Below are positions 1-7,976 of a stretch of 64,000 nucleotides of DNA, in pieces (the stretch's first letter is position 1; every line of letters begins with the position of its first letter). Origin of the DNA: Tsukamurella spumae (GTDB lineage Bacteria > Actinomycetota > Actinomycetes > Mycobacteriales > Mycobacteriaceae); NCBI RefSeq assembly GCF_012396015.1, contig NZ_JAAXOQ010000015.1:41675-105674 (forward strand). Reading direction: 5' to 3'. The translations under genes were made by a program, and so were the position numbers. Under the pieces are notes generated by a model. The model did not search any database. It saw only the letters and a list, made by a program, of their open reading frames with translations, and was not told the origin of the DNA.

Positions 1-1158
1 ATGGCGGCGTTCGGCGCATCCCCCACCGCGCCCCGACTCGGCCGCGCGTTCTGGCCCACCAAGGGCCGCATGAGCATCACGCAGCTCTCCCGCACCTACC
101 TCACCTCCGGCGACCAGCTGCTGGACGAGTACTTCGACGACGAGCGGCTCAAGGCCGCGCTCGCCTGGTTCGGCGCGCAGTCCGGGCCGGCGATGAGCGA
201 GCCCGGTACCGCCCCGATGGTCGGCTTCGCCGCCCTCCTGCACACGCTCCCGCCCGGCCGCGCCGTCGGCGGCAGCGGCGCGCTCACCCGGGCCCTGCTC
301 GCCCGCCTGGCGTCCGACGGTGGCACCGTCGCGCTGGGCACGCCCGTCACCGCCCTGCGCCGCACGGGCACGCAGTGGGAGGTCACCGTCGCCGGACCCG
401 ACGGTGCGCGCACCCTCCGGGCCCGCACCGTGCTCGCCGGCTGCCACGTCCTGACCACGCTGGACCTGCTGGACCGCGGCGGCTACGACGCCGCCCGGAT
501 CGCGGCGTGGCGCAGGAGCATCCAGGTCGGGCCCGGCGTCGGGATGGTGCTGCGGCTCGGCACGACCGCGCCACCCGGGTTCGACGGGGTGCCGCTCGCC
601 GATCAGGCCGGGCTCGGCCTGCTCACCGCGGACCGCGGCCACCTGGCCCGCGCCCGCGGCGACATGCTGGCCGGGGACGCGCCCCGTCGGCCCGCGGTAC
701 TGGCGATGACCTTCTCGGGCCTGGACCCGTCGATCGCGCCCCCGGGCCGGCACAACACCACGCTGTGGGCCCAGTGGTACCCCTACGCGCTGGGCGGTGG
801 TGGCGACTGGGCCGCCGTCGCCGACGCGGAGGCCGACCGGATCGTCGCGGAGACGGAGCGCTGGGCGCCCGGGTTCGCGGCCACGATCGAGCACCGGCAC
901 GTGCAGACCCCGGCGAGCCTGGAGAGCGAGCTGGGGCTGCGCGGCGGGAACGTCATGCACGTGGAGATGGCGCTGCACAACATGCTGCTCTTCCGGCCGG
1001 TCCCGGAGCTCGCCGGCGGCCGGGTCCCCGGGGCGCCGGGCCTCGCGCTGGCCGGCGCGTCGATGCATCCCGGCGGCGGCGTGAACGGATCCAGCGGGCG
1101 GATCGCGGCGCGGCTTCTCGCCCGCGACCTGGGGCACCTGGCACGATGGCGTCCGTGA
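1..1158 (+). CDS. Phytoene-desaturase-like NAD(P)/FAD oxidoreductase, 3' part
   Basis: The visible 385 residues resemble the central and C-terminal parts of the carotenoid/phytoene dehydrogenase superfamily. The end carries the family's FAD-contacting segment (GASMHPGGGVNGSSGRIAA, about residues 352-370). The N-terminal GxGxxG dinucleotide-binding fold and about 100-150 residues are missing, so the gene almost certainly begins before the window and the ATG at base 1 is probably internal. It overlaps the lppM start by 13 bases on the same strand, which suggests co-transcription. The substrate is unknown; members of this superfamily act on carotenoids, retinoids and other lipids. Confidence 0.75.
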   Translation: MAAFGASPTAPRLGRAFWPTKGRMSITQLSRTYLTSGDQLLDEYFDDERLKAALAWFGAQSGPAMSEPGTAPMVGFAALLHTLPPGRAVGGSGALTRALLARLASDGGTVALGTPVTALRRTGTQWEVTVAGPDGARTLRARTVLAGCHVLTTLDLLDRGGYDAARIAAWRRSIQVGPGVGMVLRLGTTAPPGFDGVPLADQAGLGLLTADRGHLARARGDMLAGDAPRRPAVLAMTFSGLDPSIAPPGRHNTTLWAQWYPYALGGGGDWAAVADAEADRIVAETERWAPGFAATIEHRHVQTPASLESELGLRGGNVMHVEMALHNMLLFRPVPELAGGRVPGAPGLALAGASMHPGGGVNGSSGRIAARLLARDLGHLARWRP

Positions 1159-1865
1159 CTCTCCGAAGGATGCTCGCGGCGCTGGCGGTACTGCTGCTCG
1201 TCGCCGCCCCAGCCGCGTGCTCGAGCCCGGGCCCCGGCGACCGGATGTCGGGCAAGATCGTCGCCGCGCAGACCCCGGCGTCGAGCGCCGAGGGGCCGCA
1301 GCTGGCCGCGCCGGGCGAGCTGCGCGGCCTCGCGGAGGTCAAGGCGTACGACTCGAACGGCAAAGTCGGCACCCAGATGATCTTCACGACCGTCACCTTC
1401 GGTCAGTTCAACCAGCTGGGCGAGGTGGTCTCGCAGGCCTTCGACACCTCGGCCGCCTCCATCAAGATGCGGGTGCAGCGCACGGGCGGCACCGTCGTCC
1501 TCTCCGGCACGGCGGACCTGTCGTCGCTGGCCCCGAACTCCGCGGTGATCGTGGTCCAGCTGCAGTTCCCGGGCCCCGTCACCGCCACGAACGGCCAGCA
1601 GGACGCCGACGACCTGGTGACCTGGACCCTCAATGCCGGCACCTCCGCGTCCTTGACCGCCGAGGCCGAGTACGCGGATCCCTCGATCGCGTCGTTCACC
1701 ACGTGGGCGTGGATCACCGCACTGGTCGCCTTCCTCGCGGCCGCGATCACGGCCGCGGCGGCCTACGTCCGCCGCGATCGCAGCCCCAAGCCGGGGCAGG
1801 AGTCGGCCGAGCCCGAGTCGCTCATCGAACTGCCGCAGTGGCTGCGGGAGAAGCTGAACCGCTAG
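1146..1865 (+). CDS. lppM: LppM-family lipoprotein (DUF3153)
   Basis: A 239-residue protein with a signal sequence and a lipobox-like APAAC near residue 25, a beta-rich LppM domain (about residues 35-190), one transmembrane helix (TTWAWITALVAFLAAAITAAA, split here only by position, about 193-213) and a short basic and acidic tail. It is the counterpart of M. tuberculosis LppM (Rv2171), a surface protein linked to phagosome interaction, and it lies beside the metF-type gene as there. The ATG lies inside the end of the preceding oxidoreductase gene. Lipid anchoring is inferred from the lipobox, which is not fully canonical (Ala-Ala-Cys preceded by Pro). Confidence 0.8.
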   Translation: MASVTLRRMLAALAVLLLVAAPAACSSPGPGDRMSGKIVAAQTPASSAEGPQLAAPGELRGLAEVKAYDSNGKVGTQMIFTTVTFGQFNQLGEVVSQAFDTSAASIKMRVQRTGGTVVLSGTADLSSLAPNSAVIVVQLQFPGPVTATNGQQDADDLVTWTLNAGTSASLTAEAEYADPSIASFTTWAWITALVAFLAAAITAAAAYVRRDRSPKPGQESAEPESLIELPQWLREKLNR

Positions 1866-1900
1866 GCCGGATCGCATCCGACCCGAACCGGGACCGGGAG

Positions 1901-2833
1901 TTACACGCCGACCGGCAGCATCGAGAGGTTCTCCAGGACCTCCGAGGTGGCCTTGGCGAAGTTCAGGGTGCAGAAGTGCAGCGCCGGCGCGCCCTCGGCG
2001 ATGAGCCGCTCCCCCATCCGGGTGGCGATCTCGATGCCGGCGGCACGCACCGCGGCGCGGTTCTCCTCCGGGCCGTCGCCGGCAGCCGCGCGCAGCTCGG
2101 CGCGCATGGCCTCCGGGATCTTCGCGTTGGACAGCTCCGCCATGCGTGAGACCGACTTCAGCGAGGTGATCGGCATGATGCCCGGGATCAACGGCTTGAC
2201 ACCCTGCTCCGGGTCGAAGTCCGTCACCGCGTCCCGCAGCCGCAGGTAGTCGTCCACGTCGAAGAACATCTGGGTGATCGAGTAGTCCGCGCCGGCCCGC
2301 AGCTTGTTCGCGAAGTACCGCACGTCGCTGTCCTGGTCCGGCGACCGGTGGTGCCCCTCGGGGAACGCGGCCACGCCCACGTGGAAGTCGCCCAGCTCGC
2401 GCACCAGCTCGACGACCTCACTGGCGTACTTCAGGCCCTGCGGGTGCCGCACCCAGCGCCCCAGCGGGTCGCCGGGCGGGTCGCCGCGGAGCACGAGCAC
2501 ATTGCGCACGTCCCGATCCGCGTACGCACCCATGAGCGCGCGCAGCTCCGAGATGCTGTGGTTCACGGCGGTCAGGTGCGCCACGGGCAGCAGCGTCGTC
2601 GTCTCGGCGATCTCTCCGGTCACCCGCACCGTGCGATCACGCGTCGAGCCGCCCGCGCCGTAGGTCATGGACACGAACGCCGGGTCCATCCGCTCGAAGG
2701 TCCGGACCGCGCGCCACAGCCGGGCCTCGCCCTCGGCGTCCCGCGGCGGCATGAACTCGACCGAGAACGGCATTCGCCCGCTCGCGCGCACGGCGTCGAG
2801 GCGGTCGAGTACGGTCCGGCTTTGTTCGGTCAC
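1901..2833 (-). CDS. metF: Methylenetetrahydrofolate reductase family (Rv2172c-like)
   Basis: A 310-residue TIM-barrel protein of the MTHFR family, which reduces 5,10-methylene-THF to 5-methyl-THF for methionine synthesis. The N-terminal FSVEFMPPRD segment carries the glutamate of the active site. VSMTYGAGGSTRD, VLVLRGDPPGDP and ITQMFFDVDDYL are family blocks. The GTG at 2833 is chosen because a TATTCT -10 box lies exactly seven bases upstream, giving a leaderless start; the much longer frame upstream overlaps idsA2 and is a shadow. It is the counterpart of Rv2172c. Mycobacterial relatives include non-canonical MTHFRs, so the cofactor (FAD or other) should not be assumed. Confidence 0.85.
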   Translation of the reverse strand: MTEQSRTVLDRLDAVRASGRMPFSVEFMPPRDAEGEARLWRAVRTFERMDPAFVSMTYGAGGSTRDRTVRVTGEIAETTTLLPVAHLTAVNHSISELRALMGAYADRDVRNVLVLRGDPPGDPLGRWVRHPQGLKYASEVVELVRELGDFHVGVAAFPEGHHRSPDQDSDVRYFANKLRAGADYSITQMFFDVDDYLRLRDAVTDFDPEQGVKPLIPGIMPITSLKSVSRMAELSNAKIPEAMRAELRAAAGDGPEENRAAVRAAGIEIATRMGERLIAEGAPALHFCTLNFAKATSEVLENLSMLPVGV

Positions 2834-2840
2834 GCCTCTA

Positions 2841-2850
2841 AGAATAGGTT
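2841..2850. promoter_or_regulatory. Overlapping divergent -10 boxes for metF and idsA2
   Basis: The ten bases AGAATAGGTT hold TATTCT on the minus strand (2841-2846) and TAGGTT on the plus strand (2845-2850). Each hexamer is followed by exactly seven bases and then a start codon (GTG at 2833, ATG at 2858). The two -10 boxes share two bases, so each gene's upstream promoter region lies within the other's coding sequence. Confidence 0.65.
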
Positions 2851-2857
2851 TGCGGGT

Positions 2858-3946
2858 ATGACGCTGCCCGTCGCCCCGCCCCGGACCGCTCTCGCCGATA
2901 TTGCGGCGGCCGTGCAGCCGCAGCTCGAAAGCTTCCTCGAAGAGCGTCGTGACCTGGTCGAACCCGTCGGTCCGGTGTTCGCGGAGGCCACCGCCGGCCT
3001 GGCCCGCTTCGTTTTGCGCGGCGGTAAGCGTATTCGCCCCGCCTTCGCCTGGACGGGGTGGCTGGCGGGCGGCGGGCAGCCCGACGGAGCCGTGGCCGAG
3101 GCGGCCCTGCGGGCCTGCTCCTCCCTGGAGTTCGTGCAGGCGTGCGCACTCATCCACGACGACATCATCGACGCCTCGCTCACCCGCCGCGGCCACCCCA
3201 CGACCCACCGCGAGTTCGCGCAGCTGCACGCCGCGCGCGGCTGGTCGGGATCGTCGGAGAAGTTCGGGGAGGCGACGGCGATCCTGCTCGGCGACCTGGC
3301 CTTGGCGTGGGCCGACGACATGTTCCTCGGGGCCGGCCTCGAGCCGGAGCGGTACCTGCGCGCCGCGCGCGCCTGGGCCGCGATGCGCACCGAGGTGCTC
3401 GGTGGCCAGCTGCTCGACATCGTGGGCGAGGCCGCCCGCGACGAGTCGGCCGACGCGGCGGAGCGCGTGGTGCGGTTCAAGACCGCGGGCTACACCGTCG
3501 AGCGGCCGTTGCACGTGGGTGCGGCGCTCGCGGGCGCGTCCGACGAGGCGATCTCCGCACTGCGCGCGATCGGCGTCGACCTCGGCGTGGCCTTCCAGCT
3601 GCGCGACGATCTGCTGGGCGCCTTCGGCGACCCCGCGGTCACCGGCAAGCCCTCGGGCGACGACCTGCGGTCCGGCAAGCACACGCCGATGCTCGCGCAC
3701 GCCCTGGCCTGCGGGGGCGACGCGGCCACCGAGCTGCGCGCGCTGGTCGGTACCGACCTCGACGACGCGGGCGTCGAACGCGCCCGCGCCGCGCTCCGGG
3801 CGACGGGGGCACCGTCGGCCATGCAGGCGCGGGTCGAGGAGCTGACGGCCCGGGCCACCTCCGCCCTCGCGCAGGCTCCCATCGCCGACGATGCGCGGCC
3901 GGTCCTGGCCCGCCTCGCCGCGGTGCTGGTGGACCGGTCGGCCTGA
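2858..3946 (+). CDS. idsA2: Polyprenyl (geranylgeranyl-type) diphosphate synthase
   Basis: A 362-residue all-helical trans-prenyltransferase that condenses isopentenyl diphosphate with an allylic diphosphate. The first aspartate-rich motif is HDDIIDASLTRRG (about residues 101-113) and the second is FQLRDDLLGAFGD (about 247-259). A GGKRIRP block near residue 55 binds the homoallylic substrate. Position next to metF matches M. tuberculosis idsA2 (Rv2173). The ATG is preceded by TAGGTT and a seven-base gap with no Shine-Dalgarno sequence, so the transcript is probably leaderless. Chain length of the product cannot be read reliably. The likely use is precursors for carotenoids, menaquinone or polyprenyl carriers. 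Confidence 0.85.
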   Translation: MTLPVAPPRTALADIAAAVQPQLESFLEERRDLVEPVGPVFAEATAGLARFVLRGGKRIRPAFAWTGWLAGGGQPDGAVAEAALRACSSLEFVQACALIHDDIIDASLTRRGHPTTHREFAQLHAARGWSGSSEKFGEATAILLGDLALAWADDMFLGAGLEPERYLRAARAWAAMRTEVLGGQLLDIVGEAARDESADAAERVVRFKTAGYTVERPLHVGAALAGASDEAISALRAIGVDLGVAFQLRDDLLGAFGDPAVTGKPSGDDLRSGKHTPMLAHALACGGDAATELRALVGTDLDDAGVERARAALRATGAPSAMQARVEELTARATSALAQAPIADDARPVLARLAAVLVDRSA

Positions 3947-3966
3947 CCGCGACGCGCACCACGATC

Positions 3967-3985
3967 TTTGCTTAGGCAATCCTAG
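3967..3985. promoter_or_regulatory. Putative IdeR/DtxR iron box
   Basis: TTTGCTTAGGCAATCCTAG matches the 19-base iron-box consensus TTAGGTTAGSCTAACCTAA at 14 positions by hand alignment. It ends ten bases before a TAGAGT -10 box (3996-4001), so a bound repressor would cover the -35 region. The downstream operon is an iron-siderophore importer, which fits iron-dependent repression. Confidence 0.7.
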
Positions 3986-4057
3986 GTACATGCAGTAGAG
4001 TTGCTTCGCGATGTGATTGTCCATCGTTTAACAGTTCTTTGCCGAAGGAGTCTTTGC

Positions 4058-5053
4058 ATGTTCACCCGCTCCCGCAAGGCCGCGCCCGTCGCGGCCGCGC
4101 TGATGGCCGCGAGCCTCGTGTTCGCCGGCTGCTCCACCACCGGCGCCGACGATGACAAGCCCGCCGCATCCGGCGAGAAGATCACCGTCAGCACCAACAA
4201 GGGTGACGTCCAGGTCCCGAAGAACCCCAAGCGCGTGGTCGTCCTCGACAACACCAGCGCGGAGACCGTCAAGGCCTTCGGCATCACCCCCGTCGCGATC
4301 CCCAAGGGCCTGTTCGCCAAGAGCGTTCTGGGCGAATGGATCTCGAACCAGGAGATCAAGGACACCGGAACCCACGCGGAGCCGAAGTTCGACGTGATCG
4401 AGGACGTCAAGCCCGACCTGATCATCGGAGGCTACCGATTCGCCAAGTCCGAGGGCGATATCAAGAAGATCGCCGAGAAGACCGGTGCCGCCTTCATCGA
4501 CATCGCCGCGGAGGACGGCGCGCCGAAGGGCCGCGTCGAGACCATGCGGGATTCGACCATCACCTTGGGCAAGATCTTCGGCAAGGACGAGCAGGCCAAG
4601 CAGATCGTCGCCGATTTCGACAAGCACCTCGAGGCGGCGAAGGCGCAGGCCACCGGCCAGAGTGTGTTCCTCTCGGTCGTCAGCGGCGGCAAGATCGACA
4701 ACGGCGCCAAGCGGATGCAGCCCTTCGTCGCGCCGCTGAACCTCAAGGACGTCTTCGCCGGCCAGGGCGGCGATACGCACACCAACTCCGGCCTGTCGCC
4801 CGAGGCGATCGCCCAGGCGAACCCGCAGTGGGTCATCGTGATGGACCGGGACGCGGCGGTGCCGCCCAAGGACGGCGGCAAGCCCCGGACGGCCGCCGAG
4901 GTCTTCCGCGCGCAGGACGCCTTCGCCGGAGTCGAGTTCGCGCAGAAGGACCGCATCTTCTACCTGGACAACGACTTCTACCTGCGCGAGGGCATCCAGG
5001 ACTACGGCGAGAACTACGCCAAGCTGGCCGAGGCCGTCGCCGCGAAGAAGTGA
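4058..5053 (+). CDS. Fe-siderophore ABC transporter substrate-binding lipoprotein
   Basis: A 331-residue periplasmic-binding-protein-like lipoprotein of the FepB/FecB type. The signal peptide ends in a clear lipobox (LVFAGC, cysteine at about residue 23). The mature protein begins with the typical NPKRVVVLDNTSAETVKAFG strand of the helical-backbone family. Other blocks are VKPDLIIGGYRF and IFYLDNDFYLREGI. A strong ribosome binding site (GAAGGAG, 4044-4050) precedes the ATG; the longer frame back to 4001 is rejected. It heads an operon of binding protein, two permeases and ATPase under a putative iron box. The cognate siderophore is unknown. Confidence 0.9.
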   Translation: MFTRSRKAAPVAAALMAASLVFAGCSTTGADDDKPAASGEKITVSTNKGDVQVPKNPKRVVVLDNTSAETVKAFGITPVAIPKGLFAKSVLGEWISNQEIKDTGTHAEPKFDVIEDVKPDLIIGGYRFAKSEGDIKKIAEKTGAAFIDIAAEDGAPKGRVETMRDSTITLGKIFGKDEQAKQIVADFDKHLEAAKAQATGQSVFLSVVSGGKIDNGAKRMQPFVAPLNLKDVFAGQGGDTHTNSGLSPEAIAQANPQWVIVMDRDAAVPPKDGGKPRTAAEVFRAQDAFAGVEFAQKDRIFYLDNDFYLREGIQDYGENYAKLAEAVAAKK

Positions 5054-6072
5054 CGACGACCGCGACCTCCGCACCACCCCAGGCGGGCCCCCACGAGGGG
5101 GCCCGCCTGGGGCGTGTCGCACTCCCCCTTCTCGCGCTCGCCTGCGTGGCACTGCTCTTCGCCTCCCTGATGACGGGCGAGTACCACATCACCCTCGCCG
5201 GCCTCCTGGCCGGCGACGAGCAGATGTGGCGCATGTTCTTCATCTCCCGCGTGCCCCGCACCGCCGCGCTGGTCTTCGCGGGCCTGGCCATGAGCTTCTC
5301 CGGCGTGATCATGCAGCGGCTCACGCAGAACCGGTTCGTCGAGCCCACCACCGCCGGCACCGCCGAATGGGCGGGGCTGGGCGTGCTGCTCTGCATGCTC
5401 TACCTCCCGGGCGCGACGCCCTTGGTCCGGATGGTCGTCGCGACCGCGACCGCCTTCCTCGGCACGATGATCTTCCTCGGCTTCATCTCCCGGATCCGCG
5501 CCCGGCGCTCGGCCATCGTGCCGCTGGTGGGCCTCATGCTGGGCGCCGTGGTCAGCGCCATCACCACCTATCTGGCGATCGGCGCCAATCTGCTGCAGGC
5601 CGTGGTGAGTTGGCGCTCCGGGGGTTTCGCGCACATCGTGCGCGGTTTCTACGAGCCGCTGTGGGCGGTCGCGATCATCGCCGTGGCGACCTTCCTGATG
5701 GCGAACTACTTCACCATCGCCGGGCTGGGTAAGGACGTCGCGACCTCGCTCGGCCTGCGCTACGGGCTGACGATGGGCATCGGCATCACCATGGTCGCAC
5801 TGGCCTCCGGCGTGACCAGCGTGGTCGTCGGCTTCATCCCGTTCCTGGGCCTGGTGGTCCCGAACATCATCAGCGCGTTGCGCGGCGACGACGTGCGCAG
5901 CGGGCTCCCCTGGGTCGCCGTACTCGCGACCGTCCTCATCGTGGGCTGCGACCTGATCGGCCGGGTCGTGGTGCGCCCCATGGAGATCCCCGTGTCCGTG
6001 ATCATGGGCGTGATCGGCGCCGTCACCTTCCTGGCGATCGTGCTCTCGAGGAGGAACCGTGTCGCTCTCTGA
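5050..6072 (+). CDS. FecCD-family siderophore ABC permease 1
   Basis: A 340-residue polytopic membrane protein of the FecCD/BtuC family with about nine or ten hydrophobic helices. Family marks include RVPRTAALVFAGLAMSFSG, TAEWAGLGVL and the cytoplasmic coupling region around GFIPFLGLVVPNI. The GTG start overlaps the stop of the binding-protein gene (GTGA), implying translational coupling, and the gene overlaps permease 2 by 14 bases. An unusually strong 16-base-pair hairpin lies inside its first 21 codons (see separate entry). With permease 2 it should form the heterodimeric channel of the importer. Confidence 0.9.
   Translation: MTTTATSAPPQAGPHEGARLGRVALPLLALACVALLFASLMTGEYHITLAGLLAGDEQMWRMFFISRVPRTAALVFAGLAMSFSGVIMQRLTQNRFVEPTTAGTAEWAGLGVLLCMLYLPGATPLVRMVVATATAFLGTMIFLGFISRIRARRSAIVPLVGLMLGAVVSAITTYLAIGANLLQAVVSWRSGGFAHIVRGFYEPLWAVAIIAVATFLMANYFTIAGLGKDVATSLGLRYGLTMGIGITMVALASGVTSVVVGFIPFLGLVVPNIISALRGDDVRSGLPWVAVLATVLIVGCDLIGRVVVRPMEIPVSVIMGVIGAVTFLAIVLSRRNRVAL
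5077..5112 (+). terminator. Perfect 16-bp GC hairpin inside the permease start
   Basis: The arm CCCCAGGCGGGCCCCC (5077-5092) and its exact complement (5097-5112) surround an ACGA tetraloop. It begins 24 bases after the binding-protein stop codon and lies within codons 10-21 of permease 1. There is no U-tract. It may stabilise the 3' end of the binding-protein mRNA or attenuate transcription, making more binding protein than channel. The structure is directly visible; the role is inferred. Confidence 0.6.
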
Positions 6073-7087
6073 AGCAGCGGCGGCGCCGTCCCTCGACGGG
6101 CGCGCGAGCCGCATCGGGTGGCGCGCCCGGATCGCGATCGCCGCGACCCTGGCGACGACCTGCCTGGCCGGGTACCTCCTGATGCGCACGGGCGCGGACG
6201 ACGTGCTGCGCTGGGACTTCCAGTTCGGTCTGTCCTTCGAGCGGCGCCTGCGCACCGCCACCGCGATCCTCATCGCCGCCTTCTGCGCGGCGGTGTCGAC
6301 GGTCCTCTTCCACACCGTGACCCACAACCGGATCCTGACACCGTCCATCATCGGACTGGACTCGCTGTACGTGCTGATCCAGACCGTGGGGGTCTATCTC
6401 GTGGGCGGCAGGTTCGTCGACAACGGGGACTCGGTGCCGCAGTTCGTCGCCCAGACCGCGGCCATGGTGATGTTCGCCGCCGTGCTCTACGGCTGGCTGT
6501 TCTCGGGCCGCTTCGCGAGCCTGTTCCTCCTGCTGCTCGCGGGCGTCGTGCTGGGCCTGTCCTTCCGCGCGTTCGCCGAGTTCCTGCAGCGCCTGCTCGC
6601 CCCCACCGAATTCGACGCGCTCTCGATCAAGCTCTACGGCCGGCTCACCGCGGTGAACGCCGATCTACTGCCCATCGCGGGCATCGCCTGCGTCGTGGTG
6701 GGCGTCATCGTGTGGCGACGACACCGCGTGCTCGACGTGCTGCTGCTCGGCCGCGACCCCGCGACCGGACTCGGCGTGAACCACCAGCGCGAGCTCACCG
6801 TCGCACTGGTCATGATCGCCGTGCTCGTCTCGATCAGCACCGCGCTCGTCGGCCCGATGATGTTCTACGGCTTCATCATCGCCACGCTCGCCTACCAGCT
6901 CGCCGGCGACTGGCGACACCGCGCGACGCTGCCGATGGCCTTCCTGATCGGCGTGGTCACGCTGGCTGGCGGGCAGTTCATCCTGAACAACATCTTCTAC
7001 GCCAACGGGATGCTCACCGTGATCATCGAGTTCGTCGGCGGAATCCTGTTCCTCGCCATGCTGTTCCGCCGAAGGGGGACGATGTGA
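6059..7087 (+). CDS. FecCD-family siderophore ABC permease 2
   Basis: A 342-residue polytopic membrane protein of the same family as its neighbour. It has helices across most of its length and the conserved TALVGPMMFYGFIIATLAY segment about residues 261-279. The GTG start is preceded by GAGGAGGAACC and lies inside the end of permease 1, so the two are coupled. Its end overlaps the ATPase start (GTGA at 7084). Residues 224-243 (VLLLGRDPATGLGVNHQREL) match the ATPase-contacting loop of this family. It probably pairs with permease 1. Confidence 0.9.
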   Translation: MSLSEAAAAPSLDGRASRIGWRARIAIAATLATTCLAGYLLMRTGADDVLRWDFQFGLSFERRLRTATAILIAAFCAAVSTVLFHTVTHNRILTPSIIGLDSLYVLIQTVGVYLVGGRFVDNGDSVPQFVAQTAAMVMFAAVLYGWLFSGRFASLFLLLLAGVVLGLSFRAFAEFLQRLLAPTEFDALSIKLYGRLTAVNADLLPIAGIACVVVGVIVWRRHRVLDVLLLGRDPATGLGVNHQRELTVALVMIAVLVSISTALVGPMMFYGFIIATLAYQLAGDWRHRATLPMAFLIGVVTLAGGQFILNNIFYANGMLTVIIEFVGGILFLAMLFRRRGTM

Positions 7088-7893
7088 CCACCGAAGACAC
7101 GCGAACCGCCGAGCCGACCACCGGCACCGCGATCGCCTTCACCGACCTCACCAAGTCGTACGCCGAGACCGTGGTACTCGGCCCCGTGTCCGGGGAGTTC
7201 GCCCGTGGCGGGGTCACTGCGCTCGTCGGGCCGAACGGCGCGGGCAAGTCGACGCTGCTGACCATCCTCGGGCGGCTCCTGACCCAGGACTCGGGTACGG
7301 CGCTGCTCGAGGGCGTCGACATCCGCACGATGAAGCCGACGCAGGTCGCGCGCCGACTCGCGATCCTCCGGCAGGAGAACGGCGTCAACGCCCGTCTGAC
7401 GGTGCGCGACCTGGTCTCGTTCGGCCGCTTCCCGCACAGCCGCGGGCGGCTGACCGCCGAAGACGTCCGGCACGTCGACGAGGCCCTGGGCTTCCTCGGC
7501 CTGACGGAACTCTCCGACCGGTTCCTCGACGAGCTCTCGGGCGGCCAGCGCCAGCGGGCCTACGTCGCCATGACCGTGGCGCAGGACACCGACGTGATCC
7601 TGCTCGACGAGCCGCTCAACAACCTCGACATGCGGCACCAGGTCAGCATGATGCGGCGGCTGCGGCGCGCGGCGGACGAGCTGGGCAAGACGATCATCCT
7701 GGTGGTGCACGACCTGAACTTCGCCGCCGCCTACTCGGACCGCATCGTCGCCCTGAAGAACGGCACGATCGCGGCGGCGGGCGCACCGTCGGACATCATG
7801 ACCGCGGAGCTGCTCACCGCGATCTTCGAGACCCCCGTCGCCGTGCACGTCCTGGAGTGCGGCCCGGTCGCCGTCTATGCGGGCCTGGCCTGA
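7084..7893 (+). CDS. Siderophore ABC transporter ATP-binding protein
   Basis: A 269-residue FepC/FecE-type ATPase. Walker A is GPNGAGKST (about residues 47-55), the ABC signature is LSGGQRQRAYVAM (about 149-161), Walker B is VILLDEPLNNLDM (about 170-182) and the switch histidine is in VVHDLNF. The first 20 residues are a short polar leader. The GTG overlaps the stop of permease 2 by four bases. It closes the four-gene importer operon and powers uptake of the ferri-siderophore. No siderophore biosynthesis gene lies in the window, so uptake of a siderophore made elsewhere or by other organisms is possible. Confidence 0.92.
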   Translation: MTTEDTRTAEPTTGTAIAFTDLTKSYAETVVLGPVSGEFARGGVTALVGPNGAGKSTLLTILGRLLTQDSGTALLEGVDIRTMKPTQVARRLAILRQENGVNARLTVRDLVSFGRFPHSRGRLTAEDVRHVDEALGFLGLTELSDRFLDELSGGQRQRAYVAMTVAQDTDVILLDEPLNNLDMRHQVSMMRRLRRAADELGKTIILVVHDLNFAAAYSDRIVALKNGTIAAAGAPSDIMTAELLTAIFETPVAVHVLECGPVAVYAGLA

Positions 7894-7963
7894 GGGGCGC
7901 GCCGCAACAGGCCTGCTCACCTGCGAATTCGACCAGGTTTCCTTACGTGCACGGCGCGGGCCG

Positions 7964-7969
7964 TACATT
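7964..7969 (+). promoter_or_regulatory. -10 box of the thioredoxin-reductase-like gene
   Basis: TACATT followed by seven bases and the ATG at 7977, with no ribosome binding site: a leaderless arrangement. Confidence 0.55.
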
Positions 7970-7976
7970 GAGTTCC

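Noticed and set aside
2834..4024. Upstream extension of the metF frame
   Set aside because: It covers idsA2, which carries both aspartate-rich motifs; the -10 box sets the metF start at 2833.
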